Assembly (NCBI RefSeq): GCF_009904055.1
Contig: NZ_WYDP01000014.1
Coordinates: 48,025-112,024, forward strand
Direction of reading: 5' to 3'
Source: Rubellimicrobium sp. CFH 75288
GTDB taxonomy: Bacteria > Pseudomonadota > Alphaproteobacteria > Rhodobacterales > Rhodobacteraceae
DNA: 64,000 nt
Below the pieces are notes generated by a model that was not told the DNA's origin, searched no databases, and saw only the letters and a list, made by a program, of their open reading frames with translations. The position numbers were made by a program, and so were the translations under genes. Below are positions 1 through 8,512 of this stretch, piece by piece (the stretch's first letter is position 1; each line of letters starts with the position of its first letter).

Positions 1-96
1 CTGCGCCTGGACGAGGCGGGCCGCGTCGCCTCCCGCTATGCGGGCGGCCTCGCCTGGCAGCCCTGGGAGGGCGCCGCCCCGGCCGCCGCCGCCTGA
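1..96 (+). CDS. C-terminal end of an unidentified protein (partial)
   Basis: An open frame enters from the left edge and ends at TGA 94-96. It gives 31 residues that begin LRLDEAGRVASRYAGGLAWQ and finish in an Ala/Pro-rich tail. The pattern of a charged turn, then V-x-x-RYxGxL-x-W, recalls the last strand and helix of thioredoxin-like TlpA/Sco proteins, but the piece is too short to assign. It lies 150 bases before pheT on the same strand. Those 150 bases hold no other convincing reading frame. The protein identity is unknown. Confidence 0.5.
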   Translation: MRLDEAGRVASRYAGGLAWQPWEGAAPAAAA

Positions 97-246
97 CCCC
101 CCTCCGCCCGGCGCCCCCACGGCCGGGCGGACCGCGCCGCCGGCCCGCACTCCCTCGCGGGGAACCGGCGGCGCACCCCGCCAACTGGACATCGCCCCGC
201 GCCCCGGATTAGGGATCGCCGTCCCTTTCCCCAGACGGCGCGCCTG

Positions 247-2643
247 ATGAAGTTCACCCTCTCTTGGCTCCGCGACCACCTCGAGACCGCGGCCACGCCG
301 GCCGAGATCGCCGACGCGCTCACCGATCTCGGGCTCGAGGTCGAATCCGTCGCCGACCCCGCTGCCGCGCTCGCTCCCTTCGAGGTCGTCCGCATCCGCG
401 AGGCCGCCCCCCACCCGGACGCCGACCGCCTCCGCGTCGCCCGGGTCGAGACCGCCACCGGAGAGGTCCAGGTCGTCTGCGGCGCGCCCAACGCCCGCGC
501 GGGCCTCATCGGCGTCCTCGCCCGCCCCGGCGCGCGCATCCCGGCCACCGGCGCCACCCTGTCCGTGGGCCGCATCCGCGGTGTCGAGAGCCACGGCATG
601 CTCCTGTCCGAGCGCGAGGCGGGCCTCTCGGACGAGCACGAGGGGATCATCGAACTGCCCGAGGGCGAGGTGGGCGAGAGCTTCGCCCGCTGGCTCGCCC
701 GCCACCGCCCCGAGGCCGTGGACCCCGTCATCGCCATCAAGATCACCCCCAACCGCCCCGACGCGCTGGGCGTGCGCGGCATCGCCCGCGACCTCGCCGC
801 GCGCGGACTCGGCCGGCTGCGCCCGCTGCCGCCCGTCGCCGTCCGGGGGGGCTTCCCCCAGCCCGTCCCCGTCGCGATCGACCCCGCGCTCGGGGAGGGC
901 TGCCCCCTCTTCGCCGCCCGCCTCGTGCGCGGGGTGCGCAACGGCCCCTCGCCCGCCTGGCTCCAGGCGCGGCTGCGCGCGATCGGCCTGCGCCCCATCT
1001 CGCTCCTCGTGGACGTCACCAACCTCCTCGCCTTCGACCTCGCCCGCCCGCTCCACGTCTTCGACGCCGCCCGCCTGCGCGGCGGCCTCGTCGTCCGCCC
1101 CGCGCGCGAGGGCGAGACGCTCGCCGCCCTCGACGGCAGGACCCACGCGCTCGGCCCCGCCCACATGGTCATCGCCGACGAATCGGGCCCCGTCAGCCTC
1201 GCGGGCCTCGTCGGCGGCGAGGCGACGGGCGTGACCGAGTCCACCACCGACGTGCTGGTGGAATCCGCCCTCTGGGACCCGTTGCGCATCGCCGCCTCGG
1301 GCCGCGCGCTGCGCATCCAGTCCGATGCCCGCTACCGCTTCGAGCGCGGCGTGGACCCCCTCATGGCGCTCGAGGGGCTCGACCGCGCCGTGGCCCTCAT
1401 CCTCGAGCATGCGGGCGGCGAGGCCTCGGACCTCTCGCTCGCCGGCGCCGTCCCCGACCCCGCCCGCACCGCCCGCTTCGATCCCGGCCGCCTGCGCGCC
1501 CTCGTCGGTCTCGACCTGCCCGAGGCCGAGCAGCGCCGCATCCTCGAGGATCTGGGCTTCCGGCTCGAGGGCGAGACCGCCCGCATCCCCTCCTGGCGGC
1601 CCGACATCGACGGCACCGCCGACCTCGTGGAGGAGATCGCGCGCGTGGCCTCGCTCTCGCGGCTCCCGGTCGCACCGCTGCCGTGTCGCGGTCCGGCCGT
1701 GCCCCGCCCCGTCCTCACGCCCGCCCAGACGCGGCTCTCCCGCGCGCGCCGCACCCTCGCCGCGCTCGGCTACAACGAATGCGTCACCTACGCCTTCATC
1801 GACCGGGAAGCCGCCGCCCTCTTCGGCGGCGGGGACGAGGCGACGCGCATCGACAACCCCATCGCCGCGGACCTGTCGCACCTGCGCCCCTCTCTCCTGC
1901 CGGGCCTCCTGCGCGCCGCCGCCCGCAACGCGGCCCGCGGCCTCTCCGACCTCGCCCTGTTCGAGGCCTCCGAGGTCTTCACCGGCGGAGAGCCGGGCGA
2001 GCAGCGCGCCGAGGTGGCGGCCCTTCTCGTGGGCCGCGCCGTCCCCCGCGGCGTCCACGGCCCCGCCCGCCCCGCCGATCCCTTCGACGCCAAGGCCGAT
2101 CTCGAGGCGCTGCTCGCAGCCCTCGGTGCGCCCGCCCGCCTCGCCCTGAACCGCGAGACACCGCCCTGGTGGCATCCCGGCCGCTCGGGCCTGCTGACCC
2201 TCGGGCCCAAGACACAGGTCGCCGCCTTCGGCGAGATCCACCCCCGCGTGCTCGCGGCGATGGACGTGCGCGGCCCCGCCGTGGCGCTGGTGCTCTGGCC
2301 CGACGCGCTGCCGCTTCCGCGCACGGCCTCCCGCGCGCGCCCGCGCCTCGGACTCTCCGACCTCCAGGCCGTCGAGCGCGACTTCGCCTTCGTGGTCGAT
2401 GCCCGCACCGAGGCATCGGCGCTCGTCCAGGCCGCCCAGGCCGCCGACAAGTCCCTGATCGAGGAGGTGCGGGTCTTCGACGCCTTCGAGGGGGGCACGC
2501 TGCCCCCGGGCCGCAAGAGCGTCGCCCTCACGGTCCGCCTCCAGCCGCGCGAGGCCACCCTGACCGAGGCCGAGATCGCCCGCGTCTCGCAGGCCGTGGT
2601 CGATCGCGTCGCCCGCGCCACGGGGGCCGTCCTGCGCGGCTGA
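247..2643 (+). CDS. pheT: Phenylalanine--tRNA ligase beta subunit
   Basis: This is the beta chain of the cytoplasmic alpha2-beta2 synthetase that charges tRNA-Phe, at 798 residues, normal for bacterial PheT. An OB-fold tRNA-binding domain covers about residues 40-150 and contains PHPDADRLRVARV and VVCGAPNAR. The B3/B4 editing region follows. A B5 domain lies near 400-475 (IPSWRPDIDGTADLVEEIAR). The C-terminal anticodon-binding FDX-ACB domain spans about 705-798 (QAVERDFAFVVD). The ATG at 247 has only a weak upstream purine stretch, but the N-terminus MKFTLSWLRDHL is the family's usual start. pheS is not in the window and may lie further upstream. A strong hairpin follows the stop codon. Confidence 0.97.
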   Translation: MKFTLSWLRDHLETAATPAEIADALTDLGLEVESVADPAAALAPFEVVRIREAAPHPDADRLRVARVETATGEVQVVCGAPNARAGLIGVLARPGARIPATGATLSVGRIRGVESHGMLLSEREAGLSDEHEGIIELPEGEVGESFARWLARHRPEAVDPVIAIKITPNRPDALGVRGIARDLAARGLGRLRPLPPVAVRGGFPQPVPVAIDPALGEGCPLFAARLVRGVRNGPSPAWLQARLRAIGLRPISLLVDVTNLLAFDLARPLHVFDAARLRGGLVVRPAREGETLAALDGRTHALGPAHMVIADESGPVSLAGLVGGEATGVTESTTDVLVESALWDPLRIAASGRALRIQSDARYRFERGVDPLMALEGLDRAVALILEHAGGEASDLSLAGAVPDPARTARFDPGRLRALVGLDLPEAEQRRILEDLGFRLEGETARIPSWRPDIDGTADLVEEIARVASLSRLPVAPLPCRGPAVPRPVLTPAQTRLSRARRTLAALGYNECVTYAFIDREAAALFGGGDEATRIDNPIAADLSHLRPSLLPGLLRAAARNAARGLSDLALFEASEVFTGGEPGEQRAEVAALLVGRAVPRGVHGPARPADPFDAKADLEALLAALGAPARLALNRETPPWWHPGRSGLLTLGPKTQVAAFGEIHPRVLAAMDVRGPAVALVLWPDALPLPRTASRARPRLGLSDLQAVERDFAFVVDARTEASALVQAAQAADKSLIEEVRVFDAFEGGTLPPGRKSVALTVRLQPREATLTEAEIARVSQAVVDRVARATGAVLRG

Positions 2644-2654
2644 CCGCCGGAACC

Positions 2655-2681
2655 GCAAGGGGGCCGCCGGGGCCCCCTTGC
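2655..2681 (+). terminator. Hairpin terminator between convergent pheT and the PepSY-like gene
   Basis: An 11-bp perfect stem (GCAAGGGGGCC with GGCCCCCTTGC) closes a 5-base loop between two genes that converge. It has no T-tract on the plus strand, so efficient intrinsic termination is not certain. Position and symmetry suggest it serves both transcripts. Confidence 0.6.
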
Positions 2682-2691
2682 GCCTGTCCGC

Positions 2692-2949
2692 TCAGTCGGG
2701 ACGGACGCTGATGATGACAAAGTTGGTGTCGAGGCGCAGGTCGTAGCGCGCGCCGTCGGCGCCCACCGCGTCGTCCACCTCCCACACGCCGTCGTCGAAC
2801 TCGATCTCTTCCCACGACGTGTAGCCCTCGGCCTGCAGCACGGATTCGATCTGCGCGCGCTCCTCGTCGGTCGGCGGGCGGTCGTCGGCCCAGGCGGCCG
2901 GAGCGGCGAGCAGGGCCAGCACGGCCAGGGTCGGCAGCGAACGGGTCAT
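2692..2949 (-). CDS. Small secreted PepSY-like protein
   Basis: The product is 85 residues. A signal peptide (about residues 1-20, cleavage after AWA) is followed by one small acidic domain with the alternating pattern of PepSY-type proteins (IESVLQAEGYTSWEEIEFDDGVWEVDDA, written here only in outline: EGYTSWEEIEFDDGVWE, then DLRLDTN). It is probably periplasmic. PepSY domains are thought to bind or inhibit enzymes or to sense ligands, and no specific role can be read here. ATG 2949 is chosen because GGAGA lies just upstream. An in-frame ATG at 2961 would add METT. About 500 bases without a gene precede it, so it probably has its own promoter. Confidence 0.75.
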   Translation of the reverse strand: MTRSLPTLAVLALLAAPAAWADDRPPTDEERAQIESVLQAEGYTSWEEIEFDDGVWEVDDAVGADGARYDLRLDTNFVIISVRPD

Positions 2950-3454
2950 GGTCGTCTCCATGGTTGTTGCAGCAGACGGCGCCGGGCGCCGCTGACCCGA
3001 CAAGGCCGAACCTTGGCCGGAGGTTTCCCCGCTCCGGCCCGGCGCCTGCGCTGGGCGCGGTCTTGCCGATCGGGGCGGAGCGGTTCGGAACAAGTCCGCC
3101 GCCCCCCTCGCCGCAGCGCGGCGCAACACCACCGCGCGGTGGTGTAACGCTTCGTTAACCTCTCCGTGGCAGGGTGCCCCCACGCGCCCGATCCTTCCGT
3201 CCCGGCGGACCGGAGGGGCGGCGCGGACGACCGGGGCGGGACCTGCAACGATCAGGCGGCCGCCCGTGCTCTTTGCAGGGGTGGGGCGCCACGGACGCGC
3301 CCGAGGTTCCGCCGCATCCCACCGGGCCGCTTGGCTGCGCAGGTGCTCGTCCACGGCGCGGAGGCGGAGAACCCCGGCCGCCGCGCGTCGCAACGCGCCC
3401 GCCCCCACGGGGGTGGCACCCTCGGGCCCCTCAGGGGGAGGACGGACCGCGCGC
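2950..3454. other. Gene-free stretch upstream of the PepSY-like gene
   Basis: These 505 bases lie between the stop of the gabD-like gene and the start of the PepSY-like gene, both on the minus strand. Reading frames across it have arginine/proline-rich compositions typical of non-coding GC-rich DNA. It contains the perfect palindrome at 3126-3145 followed by GTTAAC at 3154-3159. It also has CCTGCAA (3242-3248) facing TTGCAGG (3273-3279). Small GC hairpins at 3401-3413 and 3427-3438 could end the dehydrogenase transcript. I see no RNA gene. Confidence 0.5.
3126..3145. repeat. Perfect 20-bp palindrome, copy 1 of an intergenic element
   Basis: ACACCACCGCGCGGTGGTGT is fully self-complementary. 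It sits 180 bases upstream of the PepSY-like gene, and GTTAAC follows 8 bases later. A near-identical element occurs at 24949-24964 in another intergenic gap that also carries GTTAAC. It could be a protein binding site or an RNA hairpin. Its function is unknown. Confidence 0.65.
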
Positions 3455-4933
3455 TCAGATCTCGGTGCAGATGTACTTCATCTCGGTGTAATCCTCGATC
3501 CCGTGGCGGCTGCCCTCGCGGCCGAAGCCCGATTGCTTCACGCCTCCGAACGGCGCCACCTCGGTCGAGATGATCCCGGTATTGACGCCCACGATCCCGT
3601 ATTCCAGCGCCTCCTGCACCCGCACCACGCGCGAGATGTCGCGGGCATAGAAATAGGCCGCCAGCCCGAAGATCGTGTCGTTGGCCTGCGCGATCACCTC
3701 CGCCTCGTCGCCGAAGCGGAACAGCGGCGCAAAGGGCCCGAACGTCTCCTCCCGGGCCACCCGCATCTCGGGCGTGGCGCCGATCAGCACGGTGGGCGCG
3801 ATGAAGCGCCCGCCCAGCGGGTGGTCCGGCCCCCCGGTCAGCAGCCGTCCGCCCTTGTCCTGCGCATCGGCCACGAAGTCGCGCACCTTCTCCACCGCGC
3901 GGTCCTCGATCAGCGGGCCCAGCTCGGTTCCCTCCACCAGGCCGTCGCCCACCCGCATCCGCTCCACCGCCGCGGCCAGCCGCCGGGCGAACTCGTCGTA
4001 CACCTTGTCCTGCACGTAGATGCGGTTGGCGCAGACGCAGGTCTGGCCGTTGTTGCGGAACTTCGACATCACCGCGCCCTTGACCGCCGCATCGAGGTCG
4101 GCGTCGTCGAACACGATGAAGGGCGCGTTGCCCCCCAGCTCCATCGAGCACTTGACCACCCGCTCGGCCGCCTGCCGCAGCAGCACCCGCCCCGTCTCGG
4201 TCGAGCCCGTGAAGGTCAGCTTGCGCACCCGGTTGTTCTCGCAGAATTCCTGCCCCGCGCCCTTGGCATCCGTGGTGGTGACGACCGACAGGACCCCCTT
4301 GGGCACGCCCGCCTCCTCCGCCAGCACCGCCATCGCCAGCGCCGAGAGCGGGGTCTGCGCGGCCGGGCGGCTGACGAAGGCGCAGCCCACGGCCAGAGCG
4401 GGGGCGACCTTGCGGGCGATCATGGCATTGGGAAAGTTCCAGGGCGTGATCCCGGCGGCGACGCCGATGGGCTGGCGGATCACCGTCAGGCGCTTGTCGG
4501 GCAGGTGGCCGGGGATCGTCTCGCCATAGACGCGCTTGGCCTCCTCGCCGAACCATTCCACGAAGGAGGCACCATAGGCGACCTCGCCCCTGGCCTCGGC
4601 GAGCGGCTTGCCCTGCTCGGCGGTCATGATGGTGGCCAGGTCATCGGCATGGGCCATCATCAGCTCGTACCATCGGCGCAGCACGCGCGCGCGTTCCTTG
4701 CCGGTCCGTGCGGCCCAGTCCTTCTGCGCGGCATGGGCGGCCGCGATCGCCTCGGCCACCTCGGCGCGGCTCAGGTCGGCCACGCGGGCGATGACGTCGC
4801 CGCGGGCGGGATTGCGGACCTCGAAGGTCGCGCCCGACGCCGCCCCCACCCATTCGCCGCCGACAAAGGCCTGCTCGCGCAGAAGATCGGGGCGCTTGAG
4901 AAGCGATGGCAGATCGGTGACGGTGTCGAGCAT
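3455..4933 (-). CDS. gabD: NAD(P)-dependent succinate-semialdehyde dehydrogenase family protein
   Basis: This aldehyde dehydrogenase of 492 residues resembles GabD/SSADH, which oxidises succinate semialdehyde to succinate in 4-aminobutyrate breakdown. Residues 162-172 read ITPWNFPNAMI. The cofactor motif FTGSTETGR is near 241-249, the general base Glu is about residue 265 in ELGGNAP, and the nucleophile Cys is about residue 299 in GQTC. The start MLDTVTD is set by GGGAGG upstream. The usual lysine of the KPA-x-QTP cofactor motif is arginine here (SRPAAQTP). No gabT or transporter is adjacent. A divergent hydrolase gene starts 79 bases away. Another semialdehyde as substrate cannot be excluded. 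Confidence 0.88.
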   Translation of the reverse strand: MLDTVTDLPSLLKRPDLLREQAFVGGEWVGAASGATFEVRNPARGDVIARVADLSRAEVAEAIAAAHAAQKDWAARTGKERARVLRRWYELMMAHADDLATIMTAEQGKPLAEARGEVAYGASFVEWFGEEAKRVYGETIPGHLPDKRLTVIRQPIGVAAGITPWNFPNAMIARKVAPALAVGCAFVSRPAAQTPLSALAMAVLAEEAGVPKGVLSVVTTTDAKGAGQEFCENNRVRKLTFTGSTETGRVLLRQAAERVVKCSMELGGNAPFIVFDDADLDAAVKGAVMSKFRNNGQTCVCANRIYVQDKVYDEFARRLAAAVERMRVGDGLVEGTELGPLIEDRAVEKVRDFVADAQDKGGRLLTGGPDHPLGGRFIAPTVLIGATPEMRVAREETFGPFAPLFRFGDEAEVIAQANDTIFGLAAYFYARDISRVVRVQEALEYGIVGVNTGIISTEVAPFGGVKQSGFGREGSRHGIEDYTEMKYICTEI

Positions 4934-5012
4934 CGGAGCCTCCCTCTGGCGGGCCCGACAGGACCACAGAGCCCGGCCGCCGTCCAGAGGCGGAGCCGGA
5001 CGGGAGACGCCC

Positions 5013-5858
5013 ATGACCGTGCCTCGCCGCGAACCCGGCTCCGACGCCGTGCCGACCGCCGCTCCCTCGGCCCTGCCGGACCTGTCGGACGCCTATGCCA
5101 ATGCCGTCCACATTCCCGGCGGAGAGGATTATCCCGCCCGCTGGGCCGCCGCCGCTGCCGCCTTCCGGGCCGCCCATCCGCCCCGGACGCTCGCCCACGG
5201 CCCCGGCCCCCGCGACCGGCTCGACCTCTTCCGCCCGGACGGGACGCCGCAGGGGCTTCTGGTGTTCTTCCATGGCGGCTACTGGATGGCCTTCGGACGC
5301 GAGGACTTCTCCCACCTCGCCGCCGGCGCGCTCGGGCGCGGCTGGGCCGTGGCGATCCCCTCGCTGCCGCTCGCGCCGGGGGCGCGCATCGGCGCGATCG
5401 TCCGGGCTGCCGCGCGGGCGGCCGAGGCGGCCGCGGCCCAGATGCCCGACGCGCCCCTCGCGCTTGCGGGGCATTCCGCGGGCGGCCACCTCGCCGCCCG
5501 GCTGGCCTGCCCGGACGTCCCGCTCGCCTGCCGCTCCCGCCTCGCCTGCGTCCTCGCCATCTCGCCGCTGGCCAACCTCGCCCCCCTGATGCGCACCGCG
5601 ATGAACGCGACCCTCCGGCTCGACCCCGCCGAATGCGCCGCCGAGAGCCCCCTCCTGCGGCCCCGCCCGCCCGTCCGCGTCACCGTCTGGGTGGGCGAGG
5701 GGGAGCGGCCCGCCTTCCGCGACCAGGCGCTCTGGCTCTCGCGCGCCTGGGACGCGCCGCTGGTGGTGGAACCCGGACGGCACCATTTCGACGTCATCGC
5801 CGGGCTCGAGACCCCCGCTCACGCCCTGGCCCGCACCGCGACGGGCGAAGCGCCGTGA
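5013..5858 (+). CDS. Alpha/beta hydrolase, kynurenine formamidase-like
   Basis: The 281-residue protein has an alpha/beta hydrolase fold. The oxyanion motif HGGYW is at 87-91, the nucleophile elbow GHSAGG at 153-158 (Ser155), and a likely catalytic His lies in HHFDV near the C-terminus. HGGYW plus GHSAGG is typical of the arylformamidase/carboxylesterase group, which includes enzymes that hydrolyse N-formylkynurenine. No other tryptophan-degradation gene is nearby, so the substrate is open. ATG 5013 follows GGGAGA. The stop overlaps the next gene's GTG, so the hydrolase and the glycosyltransferase downstream are translationally coupled. Confidence 0.75.
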   Translation: MTVPRREPGSDAVPTAAPSALPDLSDAYANAVHIPGGEDYPARWAAAAAAFRAAHPPRTLAHGPGPRDRLDLFRPDGTPQGLLVFFHGGYWMAFGREDFSHLAAGALGRGWAVAIPSLPLAPGARIGAIVRAAARAAEAAAAQMPDAPLALAGHSAGGHLAARLACPDVPLACRSRLACVLAISPLANLAPLMRTAMNATLRLDPAECAAESPLLRPRPPVRVTVWVGEGERPAFRDQALWLSRAWDAPLVVEPGRHHFDVIAGLETPAHALARTATGEAP

Positions 5859-6658
5859 GCGGCAGGGAGGGATGCGGCGCGATCTGGGTCGCCACGGGGG
5901 CGGACTATACCGATCTTGCCGTCCAGTCCGCCCGCTCGCTGCGCGTCCACGAGCCCGACCTGCCGCTCGACCTGTTCACCGACCGCCCCGACCTCGCCCC
6001 CCCGGGCCTCTTCGACCGGCTCCACCCCGTCCCCGACCCGCATCCGCGCGCCAAGCTCGACTGCATGGCGCTCACCCGGTTCGACAGGACGCTGTTTCTG
6101 GATGCGGACACGCTGGTTCTGGGTCCCCTCGACGACCTGTTCGACATCGCCCTTCGCTTCGACCTCGCCATGGCGCATGACGTGCGCCGCGCCTCGCGCC
6201 TCATCCGCGAAGGCTCCGTGCCCACCCCTTACGCCTTTCCCCAGCTCAACTCGGGCGTGGTGCTCTTTCGCCGCTCTCCCGCCGCCCTCGCCTTTCTCGC
6301 CCGCTGGGCCGCCCGCTTCCGCGAGACGGGCGCGACGCGGGACCAGACGGTGCTCAAGGACCTCCTGTGGGAGGACGAGACGATCCGCTTCCATGTCCTG
6401 CCGCCCGAGTTCAACCTGCGCCGCCTGCCGCTTCTCGACGCCTGGGAGCCGCTCGATGCCCGCCCCACCATCCTTCACTCCCACCGCCTCCTGGATCACC
6501 TGCGCGGCAAGGGGCCCCGCCTGACCGACCCGCTCGTCCTCCTCGCCGAGGAGCGGCGGATGCTGGCGGAGGAATGGCGGGCGGCCGAGGCCGCCGGGGC
6601 CGGGGGGGACGCGATCGGCCGCTTCCGCTCGGCGCAGAGGGCCCTGGGGGAGGAGTGA
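5855..6658 (+). CDS. Glycosyltransferase, GT8/glycogenin-like
   Basis: The 267-residue protein has a single GT-A-like domain. The N-terminus IWVATGADYTDLAVQSARSL is followed by the metal-binding DxD in FLDADTLVLGPLDDL (Asp83-Asp85). QLNSGVVLFRR and a DQT motif follow, both common in glycogenin-like family 8 transferases. No signal peptide or membrane segment is visible. It starts at GTG 5855 inside the hydrolase stop codon (GTGA). The acceptor is unknown. The DADTLVL region resembles SqdD at 22856-23659, so it may be a distant paralogue that uses a nucleotide sugar for a lipid or small-molecule acceptor. Confidence 0.75.
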   Translation: MSGREGCGAIWVATGADYTDLAVQSARSLRVHEPDLPLDLFTDRPDLAPPGLFDRLHPVPDPHPRAKLDCMALTRFDRTLFLDADTLVLGPLDDLFDIALRFDLAMAHDVRRASRLIREGSVPTPYAFPQLNSGVVLFRRSPAALAFLARWAARFRETGATRDQTVLKDLLWEDETIRFHVLPPEFNLRRLPLLDAWEPLDARPTILHSHRLLDHLRGKGPRLTDPLVLLAEERRMLAEEWRAAEAAGAGGDAIGRFRSAQRALGEE

Positions 6659-6733
6659 GCGCGTCCCGCGACCTCCCGCGCCTTGCCAGCCCCCGCGCAG
6701 TCCCGCTAACCCGGCGCCAGCCGGAGGGCACCG

Positions 6734-7597
6734 ATGACCAACTGGGACGAGATCCGCACCGCCCTGCACGTCGCCCGCCTCGGAACCGTGTCGGCTGCGG
6801 CCGAGGCGCTGGGCGTCCACCATGCCACCGTCATCCGCCATGTGGACAATCTGGAAGCGCGCCTCGGCGTGCGGCTCTTCCAGCGCCATCCGCGGGGCTA
6901 CACGCCCACCGAGGCAGGCCAGGACCTGCTGCGCGTGGCCTCCCGGGCGGAGGACGGCTTTGCCCAGCTTGCCGCGCGCCTCAAGGGTCAGGAGGCCACG
7001 GGCGAGCTGACGGTGACGGCGCTTCCGTCGCTGGCCGCGCGCCTCGTGCCCATCCTCGTGGAGTTCCAGGAGCGCAATCCCGGCCTCGTGGTCCGCTTTC
7101 TGGCCGAGGCGCGGCTGTTCCGCCTCGAATCGGGCGAGGCGCATCTGGCGGTTCGCGCAGGCCAGGTCCCGCCCGACCAGCCCGACAACGTGGTCCGGCC
7201 GCTCGGGCGGCTGCGGCTGCATCTGGCCGCCGCACCGGCCTATCTCGACCGCCACGGCCGGCCGGGTCCGGACGGGTTCGGCGGCCACCGCTTCGTCGGC
7301 CTGGACGGCGACGGGGGGCGCGCCCCCTTCAACCGGTGGATCGAGGCGCTGGGCGCCGCTCCGGCCTTCCGCGCCTCGGGCGACCCGTCCATGATCGAGG
7401 CCATCGCCGCCGGAGCGGGGCTCGGCTTCGTCCCCCTTGCCGAGAGCCGGGCGCGCAACCTCGAGGAGGTGATGCCGCCCCGGCCCGAATGGGAGGTGCC
7501 GCTCTGGCTCGTCACCCATGTGGACCTTCACCGCACGCCCAAGGTGCAGGCCGCCGCGGCCCTGATCCGGGAGCGCGCCCGCGACTGGGACGGCTAG
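6734..7597 (+). CDS. LysR-family transcriptional regulator
   Basis: The 287-residue protein has an N-terminal winged helix-turn-helix (about residues 5-62: LGTVSAAAEALGVHHATVIRH, given in part) and a C-terminal periplasmic-binding-protein-like effector domain (about 90-285). The fold and length fit LysR regulators that control a few local genes. No divergent target is present: the preceding gene reads the same way. The stop TAG overlaps the convergent ArsR-type gene in the shared bases CTAG 7594-7597. The effector cannot be inferred. Confidence 0.9.
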   Translation: MTNWDEIRTALHVARLGTVSAAAEALGVHHATVIRHVDNLEARLGVRLFQRHPRGYTPTEAGQDLLRVASRAEDGFAQLAARLKGQEATGELTVTALPSLAARLVPILVEFQERNPGLVVRFLAEARLFRLESGEAHLAVRAGQVPPDQPDNVVRPLGRLRLHLAAAPAYLDRHGRPGPDGFGGHRFVGLDGDGGRAPFNRWIEALGAAPAFRASGDPSMIEAIAAGAGLGFVPLAESRARNLEEVMPPRPEWEVPLWLVTHVDLHRTPKVQAAAALIRERARDWDG

Positions 7598-7938
7598 GCG
7601 GCAGGGTCCTCGGCCCGCTCCCCGAGTTCGGTCCGCAGGAAGCGCTCCAGCGCGTCGAGGTCCATGGCCCCCATCAGCCCGAAGCCGACCAGAAAGGCCT
7701 GGGCCTCGCGCAGGCCGTCGGGATCGAGCTTGCACCAGGTGATCCGGCCCCGGCGCTCCTGTTCGACCAGACCGGCTTCCGCCAGGACCTGGAGATGCCG
7801 CGACACGGCCGCGAGGCTGATGGGAAAGGCGCTCGCCACGTCCGACACGGCCATGTCGTCCTCGAGAAGCAGCCCGAGGATCGCGCGCCGAGTCGGATCG
7901 GCCAGGGCGGCGAAGACGAGGTCCAGCCGGGGGTCCAT
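7594..7938 (-). CDS. ArsR-family transcriptional regulator
   Basis: The 114-residue winged-helix repressor opens with LVFAALADPTRRAIL. Its recognition helix (ISLAAVSRHLQVLAEAGLV) and beta-wing (ERRGRITWCKLDP) follow. The metal-site motif ELCVCDL of metal-sensing ArsR/SmtB proteins is missing, so it belongs to the non-metal group. That group is often paired with SRPBCC proteins, but none is adjacent here. ATG 7938 is chosen because AGGAG precedes it. A perfect inverted repeat lies 49-74 bases upstream and is a good candidate for autoregulation. The gene converges with the LysR gene and shares four bases with it. Confidence 0.9.
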   Translation of the reverse strand: MDPRLDLVFAALADPTRRAILGLLLEDDMAVSDVASAFPISLAAVSRHLQVLAEAGLVEQERRGRITWCKLDPDGLREAQAFLVGFGLMGAMDLDALERFLRTELGERAEDPAA

Positions 7939-7986
7939 GCCGCTCCTGTGGCGCGCAGGCCCCGGCCCGTCAACCGCCGGCCGGGC

Positions 7987-8012
7987 GACGTTCAACCGCC
8001 ATGTTGAACGTC
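7987..8012. promoter_or_regulatory. Inverted repeat, probable ArsR operator
   Basis: GACGTTCAAC and GTTGAACGTC form a perfect 10-bp inverted repeat around a 6-base spacer. It lies just upstream of the arsR-type start (7938) and 134 bases before atpI. TTCAA-N-TTGAA half-sites are common for ArsR proteins. Autorepression is inferred from position. Confidence 0.6.
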
Positions 8013-8146
8013 CGCCACGCAGCCCCCGCCGGGTTGCCCCGAGGAAAACCCTTTCGCGTCAGGGGGCTGGCCCGCCTGCGCCCCATCTTGACTCCCGCGG
8101 GGTGCTCGCCTAGCACCCGCCGGAACCTTGCGGGGCACGTGGCGCG

Positions 8147-8512
8147 ATGTCCGAACCCGACCCCCGCTCCGAGTCCGAGCGCCTGCGCGCGCTTGAGGAG
8201 CGGATCGCCAGGATGCGCGGGCGCGAGCCCCCGCCCCGCATGGACGAGCATTATTCGCAGGCAAGCCTCGCCTGGCGGATGGTGATCGAGCTCGTGGCCG
8301 GCCTCGTGCTCGGCTTCGGGATGGGCTACGGGATCGACTGGGCGCTCGGCACGATGCCGGTGTTCCTGGTGATCTTCACCTTTCTGGGCCTCGCGGCCGG
8401 GATCCGCACGATGCTGCGGTCCGCCGACGAGGTCCGGCGCAAGGCCGGGGCACCGGCCAAACGGGAAGGCGGGGCTGCGGCCCCCGATCGGTCGGAGGAC
8501 GGGCATGGCTGA
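8147..8512 (+). CDS. atpI: ATP synthase accessory protein AtpI
   Basis: The 121-residue protein has a charged N-terminus (residues 1-40), two membrane helices (about 47-66 and 72-90) and a hydrophilic tail. This is the form of AtpI/AtpZ, which assists assembly of the c-ring or ion uptake for the F1F0 ATP synthase. As first gene of the F0 operon it overlaps atpB by 8 bases (atpB ATG at 8505, atpI stop at 8512). An alphaproteobacterial AtpI is expected in this place. Confidence 0.9.
   Translation: MSEPDPRSESERLRALEERIARMRGREPPPRMDEHYSQASLAWRMVIELVAGLVLGFGMGYGIDWALGTMPVFLVIFTFLGLAAGIRTMLRSADEVRRKAGAPAKREGGAAAPDRSEDGHG

Noticed and set aside
36..1316. Long Arg/Ser/Ala-rich frames opposite pheT and many other genes.
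   Set aside because: They are antisense or shifted readings of GC-rich genes, with low-complexity composition and no RBS or domain.
3166..3573. Plus-strand frames in the 3.1-3.5 kb gap.
   Set aside because: They run into the antisense of the dehydrogenase, are rich in Arg/Gly/Pro and have no start signal.
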